Source of the DNA: Elmis aenea
Lineage: Eukaryota > Arthropoda > Insecta > Coleoptera > Elmidae
Length of the DNA: 64,000 bases
Assembly (NCBI GenBank): GCA_947652605.1
Contig: OX393584.1
Coordinates: 30,119,467-30,183,466, forward strand
Direction: 5' to 3'
In this document: piece after piece, positions 45,622-57,339 of the stretch
Layout: each line of letters begins with the position of its first letter
Numbering within the stretch: the stretch's first letter is position 1
The notes under the pieces: generated by a model
What the model was told of the DNA's origin: nothing
Databases searched by the model: none
The model's input: the letters and a program-made list of their open reading frames with translations, nothing else
Position numbers and translations under genes: made by a program

Positions 45622-46484
45622 AACAAGGCCGGAAGTGGTACTTTACTGAACGAGTAGACAGTTCTGAGACGAGCCGTAGACAAGTCCTTGAAGCATACGA
45701 GTCCAGTAAAGACACTTTTTGAGTATGTTAAGTGCAATATTTTTTCTGCGTCCATCAATGACACTTAAATTTAACACATCACCTAAGAGTATAAAAAATC
45801 TACCCACCCCCGACTTGAAGAAAAGATTAAGAAACGTTCTAATTTCTAAAGCTTACTATGGAGTTGGTGAATATCTTAATTACGCTTACTTTAAAAACTC
45901 GTTTAAGTAAATATAATTTTGTGTTGTATATATGCGTATATATGTGTTTTATCATTATTGTGACATGTTCTACGCCTTTTTGGATATTCAAAACAAATAA
46001 AGATTACTACTAATAAATTAAGCTGCGAAATAGTCGCTTTAAAATAAAAATGACCACTTTATTAATTTATGTTTTTATTAATTTTACATTTACAAGAAAT
46101 AATAAATGTCCATCTGTCGAAAAACTAAAACAATTCTTTCAACTAATTAAACAAACAAGCTTCTGTTATACATTTAAAATCTGATAAGCGATGAATTTGC
46201 ACAGTACAACCGGTCAAATTTAGCCGCAATTAAAAACCCAATAATTCTCAACGAGTCTCTATGACCCGCCAATGCTTAACCATTTTTGGAGCTTAATTGA
46301 AGTTACAAATGAATACTCTAATTAAACCGGCCGTCAATCATATTCCCTACGTACCGATGTTGCTGAGTTTTTATCATGAAGGAAGGTAATTGCCGCGAAT
46401 GTTTGTATTAGACAAAACTAGTAAATAAGTTGGAATATTACAACTGCTTGTAATAAAAGCACAGGTGTACTAATAGTATATTGC
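45622..46484. other. intergenic, no feature recognised
   Basis: AT-rich; short ORFs of 61 and 63 residues near 45579-45910 show no feature and are not called. Confidence 0.3.
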
Positions 46485-46745
46485 ATAAAAAGAGTTGTAA
46501 GAAGCATATTACGCACGAGTGGAAAGTTGCGCACGAGTACGTAATTGCTTTACAACTCGTGTTATGTAGCTTACTTTTTCTACGATCACATAATACCTAC
46601 GATTTTAACGGCTTTTTTTGACTAATATACACATGTATACGTTGTCTTGTCAATTTTGACGTAAGCCTACTTTGACATTTCTAGGCAAGTACGCGTTTTG
46701 CTTACCGTGCGCTATAACTCACTTACTAAGCATGCATGAGGCGAG
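46485..46745 (-). repeat. dispersed hairpin repeat, copy 4, inverted
   Basis: Inverse copy of the family end: agagttgtaagaagcatatt, acgcacgagtgg, gtaattgctttacaactcgt, cacataatacctacgatttt and 'cttaccgtgcgctataac'. It runs directly into an M2 MITE end at 46746. Confidence 0.7.
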
Positions 46746-46848
46746 TGGCTTCTCTCATACTAAGGAATAATTCATCTTATTTAAACAAACCTCTATCTCT
46801 TATAATAAGCGAGATCCCCATGCTGGAAATGTAATCTGGGACACCGTG
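46746..46848 (-). repeat. MITE family M2, end fragment
   Basis: cttctctcatactaaggaat, aagcgagatccccatgctgg and gtaatctgggacaccgtg followed by TA, as in the copy ending at 23189. Confidence 0.7.
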
Positions 46849-46850
46849 TA

Positions 46851-47376
46851 TACAACATGTAAGCGTTTTATGTTATATTTATACAAACGAAAATCAAAAT
46901 TTGAAATCCAATCCAAAAATCGTGTTGATATCAGTTTATAAAATTCTATTGATTTTAAAACCAACACAACGGAAAGTCGTAAATACATGTAGTTTGGCTT
47001 GATGTCACTGTAGTAATTTGTTTGACATTAGTCGATACATACGGTTGTAAGCTATAAGCAACCAAGCATTATTGATGCGACTGCGACAGTGTATAGAATG
47101 TAAATGTATCCCGTAAATGTCGTAATTAGAGCCATTATTCATAACATAAATATTACACATAATTTTAGCTAAACAGCATTTTGCCGATCGGATTTTTTCC
47201 AAGTAATCACTGAATTAATGGAAATTATCGTTGTTGCTACAATATTTTGAATTATTTTGTCACTTTAATTAGTTCTTGTATTGATATACAATATACTTCA
47301 ATCAAGCACATAAAAAAAAATCAAACTCTAAATCCAATAGAGTTGTATTTTAGACTTTAAATAACTCTATTATATA
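46851..47376. other. intergenic, no feature recognised
   Basis: AT-rich; nothing recognised. Confidence 0.3.
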
Positions 47377-47698
47377 GAGGATGTTGCATGAACAAAGGGC
47401 CAAACTTAAGAAGCATTCCTTGAGTCAATTTAAGCAAAAAATGTTATATAAACCATAGTCCAAAACTCGATGGTTATCGAATTATAGACCTTTAAAGTTT
47501 ATAAAAAAAGGTCAATTAAAACATAAAAAAGTATGAAATACCGCTTTTATCTTCTAAAATATTGATTAACCGAAAAAATGTTTTTTTGTAAAAGATGCAT
47601 CGCCATCTTTCTTGCGCCTTATGGTGCACTCGATTTTGTTTTGTTTTTACGATTTATTTGCTAGGGCAACCGACCTAGTTATTTTAAATAGAACACCC
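47377..47698 (+). repeat. dispersed repeat M4, longest copy
   Basis: Starts with a diverged CAGGGTG-type end (gaggatgttgcatgaac), continues ccaaacttaagaagcattcc, agtccaaaactcgatgg and ends atagaacaccc followed by TA. Other copies are at 50209 (+) and 33745-33950 (-). Non-coding, MITE-like. Confidence 0.65.
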
Positions 47699-47929
47699 TA
47701 TATATTATTACATTTTTGGTTTCCTCTTTAAATTTACTTTATAAAATGTGAAAGGTCATATAGGCCTAAAATTAACCGCTTTCGAGTAATTCACTTGTTT
47801 TTGAAAATTTTGAGCGATGTAGTATTTTCAAAAATGTTTAATATTTAAGAAATGTGTGGTGACAACCCAAATTCGTTTGGAAGTTATGCTTTTTATAACT
47901 GTATACACGATTTGTATTATTTAAAATTT
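47699..47929. other. spacer, AT-rich
   Basis: Nothing recognised. Confidence 0.3.
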
Positions 47930-49055
47930 TGAAATTTTGTACACGGCTCTTAGAGTTTTTTTATGTCTGTATTGGCTGCATGGTTTCTTATATTCTCTTC
48001 GAACATCTACATTATTTTTTACGAAAAGGATGGCTTCGAGAATGAATAGACCGTAAAAAGTTAATATTTGTTTGTCATGAAAAGTGTCTTTATAGTGATC
48101 TCGGTAATTTAGACCAAAAATATTTCTTATACATCGCTTTTGTATAATAAAGAGGCGTTCTGAGTCGCTAGCGTTACCTCAAAAAATTACAGCATAGCGT
48201 AACCTAGATTCAACATATGCAGTTTTGGTCGCGTTTGTATTCACCAATTTTTTTAGGGTTTTTTTAGTGCAAAAGGGTACCACGACAGGCTTTGTGACAG
48301 GCGTTCGATATGGTATGACCGACCAGCCCAGTCTAGAATCAATACATAAACCAAGAAATGATATTTTATTTACAACATTTTAAGTCGGAGTTTATTTTAC
48401 TTTGTGAAAATTTTATAACTTGAGTTTTATTGATATTAAGGTTAAATTGTTTAATGTGAACCAATGTTGAAGTTGACCTAAACAGTCAAAGAGCTTTTGT
48501 TCAGAATTTTTGGAATCCGAATCACTATTAATAGCAGATGTGTCATCGGCAAATTGTATAAGAGAAGTATTGGCATAATCTGGAAGATCATTAGTGAACA
48601 GTATGTATAAGATTGATCCTTGCGGGACTCCTTTTTTATTTATTTTTTTGTTAGATTTTAGTAATGTACCTGGCGAGTCTTTTCCGGCAACATATTGGTT
48701 TCTTTCCGAAAAATAACATTTTATAAGGTTATGGGCGATCCTTCGTATACCATAGTGTTCTAATTTCGTTTGCAGTATCTTGTGGTGAACACTATCGAAA
48801 GCTTTCGAGACATCAACACACATGACCATGGTGTTGGTGTTGGTGGTCTTTATTGAGGGATTGAAGTACATTTCGGATTGCCATGTAAATAGCGCGGGTA
48901 GTTGTTTTGCCTTTTCTGAATCCATTTTGAGCGTTGTTTTTTATGCCAAAGTGTTCTACATAATTTTCAATTCTGTTGTATATTATTTTTTCAAATATCT
49001 TGCTAATGGTATTGAGGATGGCTATGGGCCTATAGTAGTTGAGTCACTATGACGT
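47930..49055 (-). mobile_element. non-LTR retrotransposon RT, long degraded copy
   Basis: Minus-strand translation in order: LNTISKIFEKIIYNRIENYV, NNAQNGFRKGKTT, then after a frameshift near 48870 MCVDVSKAFDSVHHKILQTK, KGVPQGSILYILFTNDLPDY and IQFADDTSAINSDSDS, then after another break the thumb/C-terminal region with LGFCIDSRLGW-like and RLFIIQKRCIRNIFGLNYRD pieces. All three RT landmarks (FDSVHH, GVPQGS, FADD) are visible in the 170-residue ORF 48413-48925. Jockey/CR1-like layout. Frameshifts make it inactive. Confidence 0.87.
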
Positions 49056-50208
49056 GTCAACGTGGTTTTACGTTAATAGTCTTAGTTTAGAAAATTTTCG
49101 ATTTACCTCCGATAAACGAGCGCCACTGCACTTTTTCAATTTTTAATGAAACAGAGACTTTTGAGACGCTGTAGATTTGTAGATATAAATGCCTTACATT
49201 TCTTAATTCGGGTTTTGTTATCTAATTTACATTTAACGCGTCGATGTTGTTAAGCGATAGTAAACTTGAACTTGAAATTAATTTATTTTACTGGTGACCA
49301 TGTAATTTGACGATTTTGCTTTTAAGGCAAAATATTTAAAACATTGTACCTATTAATTGCTTCAATTTTATATTCTCTGCACTAAAATTTTGTTTTTGTG
49401 TTTTAAAAATTTACTATGACATTTAAATAGTCTTCGAATGCATAGATGCACATCCAGTACATACATACTTGTATTTATAGTGCCAGTAATAAATCTAGTT
49501 CGAGTGGACCCACAGCACTCCCAGAATAGCTTTAACAAAAGTTGTTCATTGACATTGAAAATTACCTTGCAAGTGTAGTAAAGAGTGTTACAGAAGTTTA
49601 GGTAAAGCTAGTTTTCAAGTCACCTGATTGAAAAAATATGCATATAACTTTTTTGCATTTAATAGTTGAAATAACTGTTGGACTTGTTATTTACGTATAA
49701 GTCTGTAAACTCTGTGTCACCTATTATTAAAGGCTCATACATAACAATAACACAGTGCGCGGCAAAAGTGTGGAATGAATTCATTCAAATATTTTTTTGG
49801 AAAAAATCTTCGGACATGCCGATTTAATTTTCTTTAAAGTTTTTTATTAGACTTACCTCTTGCTCTTTATTTGATTTCGGGTAATAACAACATCGACAAA
49901 AAAATGGTAACCCCTTATCGTTTTCTTGGTTCTGATAAATGACGGTAAAAAAATGTTTATTTTTATTTTATTTAAAAAATCATAACACAACAATAAATTT
50001 GGAAGTTTAGGTATTTATAATGTCACTTATTACATGTTTATCCTCCAAGCTTTACCTGGCTCAAAGGCCTAATTAGATCTTTTATATATATACTTTAAAG
50101 TATTCATAATAATATTTATTATTGATATTATCCGTAAGACGTTCTTTAGACACTGCAAATAAGTTTTTATTAATTTTAGCTTTGAAAGAGTTATTTCCCC
50201 AAGTTTAA
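49056..50208. other. intergenic, mostly unassigned
   Basis: AT-rich. A segment starting near 49753 (cagtgcgcggcaaaagtgtg) recalls the CAGGGATGCGCAAAAGTATG end at 2937 and may be a diverged relative. No gene supported. Confidence 0.3.
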
Positions 50209-50360
50209 CAGGGTGTTGCATGACCAAAAGGCCAAACTTAAGGAGCATGTTCTTTGAGTCAATTTAAGCAAAAAATTTTATATGAATCATAGTCCAAAAC
50301 TCGATGTTTATCGAGTTATAGACCTTTAAAGTTTGGAAAAAAGGTCAAATTTAGGAGTTA
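50209..50360 (+). repeat. dispersed repeat M4, left end
   Basis: Starts CAGGGTGTTGCATGACCAAA, continues ttaaggagcatgttctttg and gtccaaaactcgatgttt. Matches 47377-47500; the right part is missing. Confidence 0.7.
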
Positions 50361-51118
50361 CAAAAAAAAGACACCGAAGCAATTCACTTAAAACTTTATA
50401 GATACGTTATAAAGATCGCAAATAAAAATTATTAATCCTCAGTTCGTTCAAATCGCGAAAACTACATACAGTTGTTATCCTTTTTTTGAAACAAAAATCA
50501 ATTTTCTTTCAACTACAGCAATTAGCTCTAGGCTTCATAGCAATTAACACAAAAAATGTTAAACAAAAATAAATTAACTACGAACACAAAAACACAGTTG
50601 ATTTTGACACTCAAGAAAACAATGCATAATTTTCAAGACATAAATTGCCCTAAGAATATATTAGGAACTTAACTGTTAAGTAGTTAGAGCTTGTATGAAT
50701 AATAAACAAGTTTGCTAATAAACACCCTGTTGGAATCATTCACCATAAGGATAAATAAACGAATATTGTTGTCTCTACAATATTTATCTTAAGCAACTGT
50801 ATATTAGTTAAAATTATTTAACCTTTATATTAGCATTCTAGGAACAAATATCTCAATACAAGCTTGAAACGGTATCAAAATCTCAAATTTATAATTTAAT
50901 AATACGTTAGGCGCTTACAAAGAACTTTAATATATTTGAATACCAAATTTGTTGTAAGGTTAACAGCAAGTTGCGTTTTAGTGACAGTTAACTAAGCACG
51001 ACTACAATTTGCTCATGTGGACTGTCACAAAAATCAAGTGAATTCATTTTTAAAAATAATGTTGGACAACACATTCTACTAGATGTTATTTTCCATACAT
51101 TATTGATATTGATCTGCA
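50361..51118. other. intergenic, no feature recognised
   Basis: AT-rich; nothing recognised. Confidence 0.3.
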
Positions 51119-52060
51119 CAGGGCCGGCCTTAAGCATATTCCACCGATTCCCTCGCCTAGGGCCCCGCGCTTAAAGGGGCCCCGCGCTCAAAAAATAAAT
51201 AATATAAATGCAATACTTATTAATAGCATAAAAACAAAAAGCAATTCTCTATCATATCACTTAAAAAAGTTATTATTCAATAGTGAAATACTAAACTTAA
51301 TAAATAAACTATACCACAATAATATAATACATTATTTATCAAATATTATCATCAAATCCATTAACAAAAGCTTTCGTGAAACAATTCCAGTCGAAACGTT
51401 TACGGAAACGCAAAAGGCAAGTTGCTTACGAGTTCTCAGATGCAAAGGATGCATACAAAATAAACAGTTTTAATCAAGTGTTAAATAAAACACTGCAGTC
51501 TCTTCAACTTCGATTCAAACAATTAAAAGAGACCATAGATTTATTTAGTTTTTTATCGACCTTTCACAATCAATCCAAAGAGACTACATTAAAATGTGCT
51601 GCTGATTTACAAATTTCTTTGAAATACGGAGAATCGGTGGACTTAAATGGATTCATGTTGGCAGAAGAAATAGAAGCTTTAAAAGTAACTATTTCACAAA
51701 GTTGTTGCAATCCTTTAAATATACTTCAATATTTGGCTTGTAATAATCGTCCAACCTCGTTTCCAAATTATTTATTGCACTAAGGACCTTACTTACTATA
51801 CCGGTAACAGTTTTTGTGGGCGAAAGAAGTTTTTCAAAATTAAAATTAATCAAAACGTATTTACGATCCACTATTTCTGAAGAACGTTTAAATGCACTCG
51901 CAATTATGTCAATTGAAAGTGAAGTCATCAGGGAGATGGACTTCGATAACCTATTAAATGATTTTGCTGAAGCAAAATCGAGAAAGATTAATTTTAATTG
52001 AGTTTCTACATCGTTTATAAAAATTCGAGTTGTGTTGCTTTCCTTCATTCATAGTCAGTT
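51119..52060 (+). mobile_element. second hAT element, one end visible
   Basis: CAGGGCCGGCCTTAAG at 51119 is followed by a GC-rich block (cctagggccccgcgc, ggggccccgcgct) as in ZMYM1-type hAT ends. A transposase C-terminus follows at 51364-52001. No matching right terminal repeat is visible; sequence R-A starts near 52060. Confidence 0.7.
51364..52001 (+). pseudogene. hAT transposase C-terminus (ZMYM1-like), frameshifted
   Basis: A 135-residue ORF (51376-51783) contains FKQLKETIDLFSFLSTF and NPLNILQYLACN. Near 51770 the frame shifts, and the frame ending at 52001 continues with LRTLLTIPVTVFVGERSFSK, LKLIKTYLRSTISEERLNAL and DFDNLLNDFAEAKSRKI, the hAT dimerisation domain. The N-terminal two thirds are missing. 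It is a different subfamily from the copy at 833-1854. Confidence 0.85.
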
Positions 52061-52465
52061 TGTCAAATTTTGGTACATACAAAGAAAAGTCGAGACAGTT
52101 TTTGTTTAAAATAAAATGTTCTACCCAAAAACAAGTTCGAGTATGATTTTGAACAGGGCCGTACTAGTTTTTTATTAAATTTATTGAAAGTAAACCCCCA
52201 CAACTCCGCCACTGGTTGCTTGCGGGGCCTGAAATTCTGACCGAATGTGGTAACCTGTAAGGTGGTGCTGTATACCAAATTTGGTTTAAATATATCTACT
52301 AGTTGGGAAAGGGTAAAAAAAAACGATATTTTTTTGAAAATTTCAACACTCTGTATCTTTAAAATGAAGCGTTTATGGACCCATGTTGATATGGAAAATT
52401 CGCTTTAAAATACATTTTTGTATCGACTGTTAAAGTCCTGCTACAAAATGTGGACCACCTTCGGT
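52060..52465 (+). repeat. dispersed repeat R-A, plus copy
   Basis: Matches the inverse of 27476-27870: acaactccgccactggttgc, gtggtaacctgtaaggtgg, gacccatgttgatatgg, gactgttaaagtcctgctac. It ends near 'gtggaccaccttcggtac'. Confidence 0.75.
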
Positions 52466-52720
52466 ACATTTAGTATTTTCATGTAACATGTCATTAATCA
52501 GTGTGTATATTTTTCTTATGAATATACTCATGTAAACTTTTTTTTGCACATTCAGTATTTCCATGTAACAAATCATTAATTCAGTTGTCATTTAATTTTA
52601 TTTTGGTACAAATTAGTAAACGCATGTGAACTTAATCTTCTTTTGGCACATTTCAGTATTTTCGTGTAACAATTAGATTTTATGTGAAATACTTGCTTGT
52701 AACAAATCATTATTCGGTGG
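52465..52720 (+). repeat. degenerate ~95-bp tandem repeat, about three units
   Basis: Units begin 'ggtacatttagtattttcat', 'gcacattcagtatttccatg' and 'gcacatttcagtattttcgt', each followed by gtaaca and tcattaat-like words. A partial fourth unit may start at 52719. Non-coding. Confidence 0.55.
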
Positions 52721-53636
52721 CACGTTTAAATATATTCCTTACTTATAGTCAATTGAACAGGACAATCCGGTTGTTGCCATCACCACACCCAAAGTCATTG
52801 TCAGATCATTTTCAACAATGCGTCCTTCAATTATAAATAAAAATCAAAATAAACTTTCAGAACAAAGATAAGTTGATTCTCTTCGTACACGACTTGATGA
52901 AAACGAATTTTAAGGCTTAAAAATAATATTATGGTAACCTTTTTGCATTTTTTTGTTGTAAAAATAATGTCCGTGGGCTGATAAAACATTGCTGATTTAA
53001 ACATGAATGGTCAAGTACGTTCATTGACTACAATTTTTTGTTTGAATTACCTGTTCGTAAACGCAAGTAAACCTTCAATCGTAAGTCCAAAGCAATGAAT
53101 AATCCGCCTCTGTCTTCAAGCTGACCAGGAACAATACAACAAATATCCAGTATTTTATTATTTAACAAATTTCGATCTCGTTTTTATGTACTGGTCAACC
53201 TACAAGGTCTGAACAAAATCTAAATGGCAAGGTCTGGGACGGGCGTGGTTGCAAAAAAAAACGCGTATGGTGATTCAAAAAATGTAGCATACGAAGTTCA
53301 TTATCAATTTATGTTCAGTACTTAAATCCCCGACTTCTATATTAAATTCAAAATTCTAGATTGTCTAGATTTCTTAAGAGTAACAATTTGCTATTTAATC
53401 AAAATTCGCTTTTTATCAGATTAATTTATTTAAATACATACATCTGCAGATGTACAGAATTATGTTCGGCAAAAGTAAAAAAAAAAACACCAAATAAGAC
53501 ATACAGAGTTGTATTTATATGCCGCTTAAATTTACAATTTGGCTGTACATTTTGTATTTACAATAAATAGATTTATGTATCCATCTAGCTTCAATTTTGT
53601 ATCATAGTCCGACGTCTAGAATTTGGCGGTAAGTGT
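52721..53636. other. intergenic, 3' side of cuticle gene 2
   Basis: No supported ORF. The part next to 53637 is probably 3' untranslated sequence of the minus-strand gene. Confidence 0.3.
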
Positions 53637-54102
53637 TTAGGCAACAACGATGGGGCCAAGACCTCCAAGACCTCCAAGACCTCCAAGACCTCCAAGACCT
53701 CCAAGACCTGCAAGACCTGGGGCAAGAATAGGGGCGGCAGCGTAGCCAAGAGGCACCTGGTGGGCGGTGTAGGAAACACCGACTGGTTCGACTACTCGTT
53801 GCACAACAGGAGCGACGGCGGCGTAAGCGTGTCCCTCTACTGTACTGTAAGCGAAGTTGCCTCCAAGACGGTCAGATTTAATGATGGCACTGTCCAAACT
53901 TGGTGTCCTCACCAAAGTGGCAGCAGGTAAAAGACCAGCTTGGGCGAGACCTACGATGAGGACTAAGCAAATAGCTACAGCGACCTGCAACACAAAACAA
54001 ATTTCAATTTTTTGCAACACCTCCACTGTAGGGTTAGTTCACATCGGTCAAAAAACAAATTATCCGATAGAACACCTCAAGAATGAAAATGTATACCTTC
54101 AT
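53637..54102 (-). CDS. cuticle-type secreted protein 2 (retinin-like class)
   Basis: Two coding exons: ATG AAG (54102-54097), a 112-base intron (GTATAC...TTGCAG), then 53984-53637, giving 117 residues. Signal peptide MKVAVAICLVLIVGLAQA. The conserved core RTPSLDSAIIKSDRLGGNFA, YSTVEGHAYAAVAPVVQRVV, EPVGVSYTAHQVPLGYA matches cuticle protein 1 almost residue for residue. The tail differs completely: a run of glycine-leucine-glycine repeats (LAGLGGLGGLGG...) and a hydrophobic end. Same exon layout and orientation as the paralogue, so a local duplication. A longer read-through start upstream would lack a signal peptide, so the spliced start is preferred. Confidence 0.85.
53656..53718 (+). repeat. 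9-bp coding microsatellite (six perfect units plus one)
   Basis: Six perfect tandem copies of ccaagacct (53656-53709) and one variant, gcaagacct (53710-53718). On the minus strand they encode the GLG-repeat tail of cuticle protein 2. The period is a multiple of three, so length changes keep the frame. Confidence 0.95.
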
Positions 54103-54141
54103 TGTGATTTTGAATGTATTTCTGTTGAACTCTAGACAGAA

Positions 54142-54177
54142 ACTGTGCTCTTAACTGAACAAACCGCAATTTATATA
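54142..54177 (-). promoter_or_regulatory. core promoter of cuticle gene 2
   Basis: TATATAAA on the minus strand at 54177-54170, then ACAGT at 54146-54142 with its A at 54144, 33 bases downstream of the first T. This fits a TATA plus insect initiator arrangement and gives a leader of about 42 bases before the ATG at 54102. Confidence 0.6.
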
Positions 54178-54179
54178 GT

Positions 54180-57100
54180 TGCGCGCATTTCCTTGTAAAT
54201 CCAGTAATGTCCTTGTTACCAAAATTCATTAAAAAGCCACGCAAATTCTGGTCGAGTAACTAACCTATATAAAATTTAATTAATTCCTATATATGTCAAA
54301 CACGGCGGTCTCTATAAAACCCTCATTGTTTGACTCACAGCTAATAGCTACCGTTAAACAAATGGTAACAATTTATTTTGTAGATTCACTAAAAAACATA
54401 CATCTTGAAATATTTTACAGAATTATGAAACAATGTCGAAGTAACAATAATCAATTAATCAACAAAGGTAGGCATATTGGCCTTGACTTGATTATTTAGG
54501 CATATTAACAATTTCCGTGTCTTTTTACCACGTGCAAATTTTTTGGTAAGAATACTAGATATTCATCATTTAGGCTTACCTAAAATTTTAATTACAATTG
54601 ATACGTTAACATACATTTAAAACACTACAACACTGAATACTAACAACAAATTATAAAAGCTAAACCTCGCCAAAGTTATTTTATCCATTAATTTATAAAT
54701 TATTTATTTATTTTCTTTCATACGCTTTATAACACTTGTAGAGCAATTTATCGCTTTAGTAACCAACTAATTTATTTTTATTTTAAGTCTCAACTTTGTG
54801 AACAAATGGACCTTTTATTACAAACGTGTTGTCAGTTCATTGTTCGGTGTTTCGAGATATTTATAGGTCTACATTTCTCTTGATTAACAAAGTTTGCCCA
54901 CGTTTTTATGAATTTAAATAATACACTCTGTTCCTCATTTTCAGCTTTTCCGGAAAATCGGTTTGATTTTTCGAAAACTTTCACTCGACCAAAGTTGTAA
55001 AATTTGCTATCCGGAATTGGCCGTCCGTTTTTTTTTTGTACAGCCTTTCGTTTTTACATTTTTTACATTTTTTTTGTACAAACTGCTTTATAACTTAAAC
55101 CATTGCCTGTAGACAAAAAATGATTGTAACCAATTTTGTAGAGAATTTCATGTTCTATTAAAAATTTTCAGGTATTTTACGATAAAATTGATGTTTTCTG
55201 TGACAGAGCCTTTTAAATGCAAAAGTATAAAAAAATCGAGTAAGTGTTAATATCTGCTTAGCATTTGATTTTAGGAAAAAATTTCACAGTAAAGAATTTT
55301 CTGGTGTTAATGGTGTTAATACTCAGTAAAACGATCTGCCTTTCTTGCTGTACGCTGAGGTTTGTACATCAGTCTGTAAAATTGTTATTCGTGGCGTTTT
55401 TTTTTTTCATTTAAAGTCTATGTTTTTAAAGTTACAATTTGTAACGATAATGTTATATGATGAGAATTCAAAAATAGGTAACATTTTACAATTTTATAGT
55501 ACGTTATGCTAAAAACAATAACACGATTTCCGGTAAAACTCGAAATACTAGTTAGTATCTGTTTAATATGTTAATACATGCTCCTAAACAATGTTACTAT
55601 TTAATTAGTGACGTAAGCATTTAAATCATCATAGTTACAATACACGTAACTGACAAAGCAGACTAATTTGTGTATCAAATGCAATTAAAGTTAAAAATTT
55701 AAAAGGTTGCTGTAAACAAGTGTTCCATTTAGTATTTTAATTCCTATGAACTGAACATATTTACACGTCAAGTTTTACTCTTGCAAAACAGTTCGTCTCT
55801 AATTATTTTCCAATGTGCTACATTACACTTTTTTATTTTAAAGATTAATAATAATTGTTTTTTTTTTGCATCATTAGAAAGTTTTATATGTATATAGTCT
55901 AAATTATCTATTTATTGTTAAATAAAAAACTTTACTCATTATGCACTACACACATTGACTTATTTCATATATAATCTTTTATAAGCACCTGGTACACAGA
56001 CCTAACGTTTTCATTGACTTCCGGGCGTCTTTTCTCCTCTGATAACGAAATAATATGCTTGATTGCAGAATATGCGTGGCCATTTTTTGTTTGCATCAAC
56101 TCTGCGTACATAAATCTAATAAATTCGACCTTTAATCAAAAAACTTTTATCGTTACTTGATTTGACATTTTAAACCCAGCCGCGCAGTACAAGGTTCAAA
56201 CTGAAATTTTTATATTCATTTTAAGTTACTTAATGGCATGTCAAATATTTTTACTTGTCAGAGGCCAAAAACAAAACATTTTTACACATATATTTCACGA
56301 GAAAAGTTACAAAACCATATACGTAACGCACCTAATATAGCAAAAACTACATATATTTTAAATATGTATAATTCATAGTTATACAAGTGTCGTGAATATT
56401 ATTATAATATAATATTAATATCTGAACAATGAGATAATTGTAGTTTTGTGTATTTTTTGTTAAACAGGGATGGATAGTTTATTGGAAAATAAATATCGAA
56501 CTATTACTAGCATAGTAATCAACAAATAGAATTATTAAGGTTGCAAGCGTATTTTGTATTCCCTTAAAAGAGATATTTCTTTTAAACTAAATAATAAAAC
56601 AGAGTTGAACCTTAAACGCCGTAAAATCTATTATTGATCATAGATTTTTGAATTATTTATGGTAAATATTACACTCATCTATTCTAAAGTTGAATGCAAT
56701 TTAAAAAATAATTCTTTATCTTAAATTTGTGTAAAAGACTTAATAAACTATAGTCCCCATCTACCATACCCTAGATCCGCCTATGGTCTCCCACATGTAG
56801 TACAGCTATCAACATACAGATGGCGATTGTTTTGACAATTTTAAATTTATTTATTTTTAATTTTAAATATTTATACAACATTACTAATACAATAGCACAA
56901 TTAAACAATAACGTTTTGAATCCGTTGGTTATCATTTATTAAATATTTGGATATTTTGCTACTTTTTGATGTCATACGTCATAAACAAAAATAACACAAT
57001 ACATTGTTCCTATAAATAAAATAACTAATCATCGCTAATCATACAATGATTTATTACTGAAGATGCATTCTATGCATGTTTTGTATTTGGATGGATGTTG

Positions 57101-57339
57101 ACAGACCTTGAATATCGATGTCATTGGCCCACGCAGTCATGTGACCATTGACGTCTACGTTAAAGACAAAGAAAGAATCACACAACTGGTTGCTGACTGT
57201 TGTCAAGTCACGTACGCGTTAACTTTAATTTTGCAGATGGAGTCGTACTAACAATTGTAAACTGACTGTTATTTGTGGTGTTCTGTACAGCTTAAACCAA
57301 GTACTTCTTTGTTGTGCAAAGTTTTGTGTAAATTGGAAA
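54180..57339. other. long AT-rich intergenic region
   Basis: Three kilobases without a supported gene; few of the window's repeat families appear. The last ~250 bases before 57340 look less AT-biased and probably contain the BNIP3 promoter and leader, but no TATA box is evident. Confidence 0.35.

Noticed and set aside
53637..54026. Unspliced start MEVLQKIEICFVLQ for cuticle protein 2
   Set aside because: Those codons are intron sequence ending in TTGCAG; the spliced start gives a proper signal peptide that matches the paralogue.
53857..54135. 92-residue plus-strand ORF
   Set aside because: Antisense to cuticle gene 2 across its intron; no independent support.
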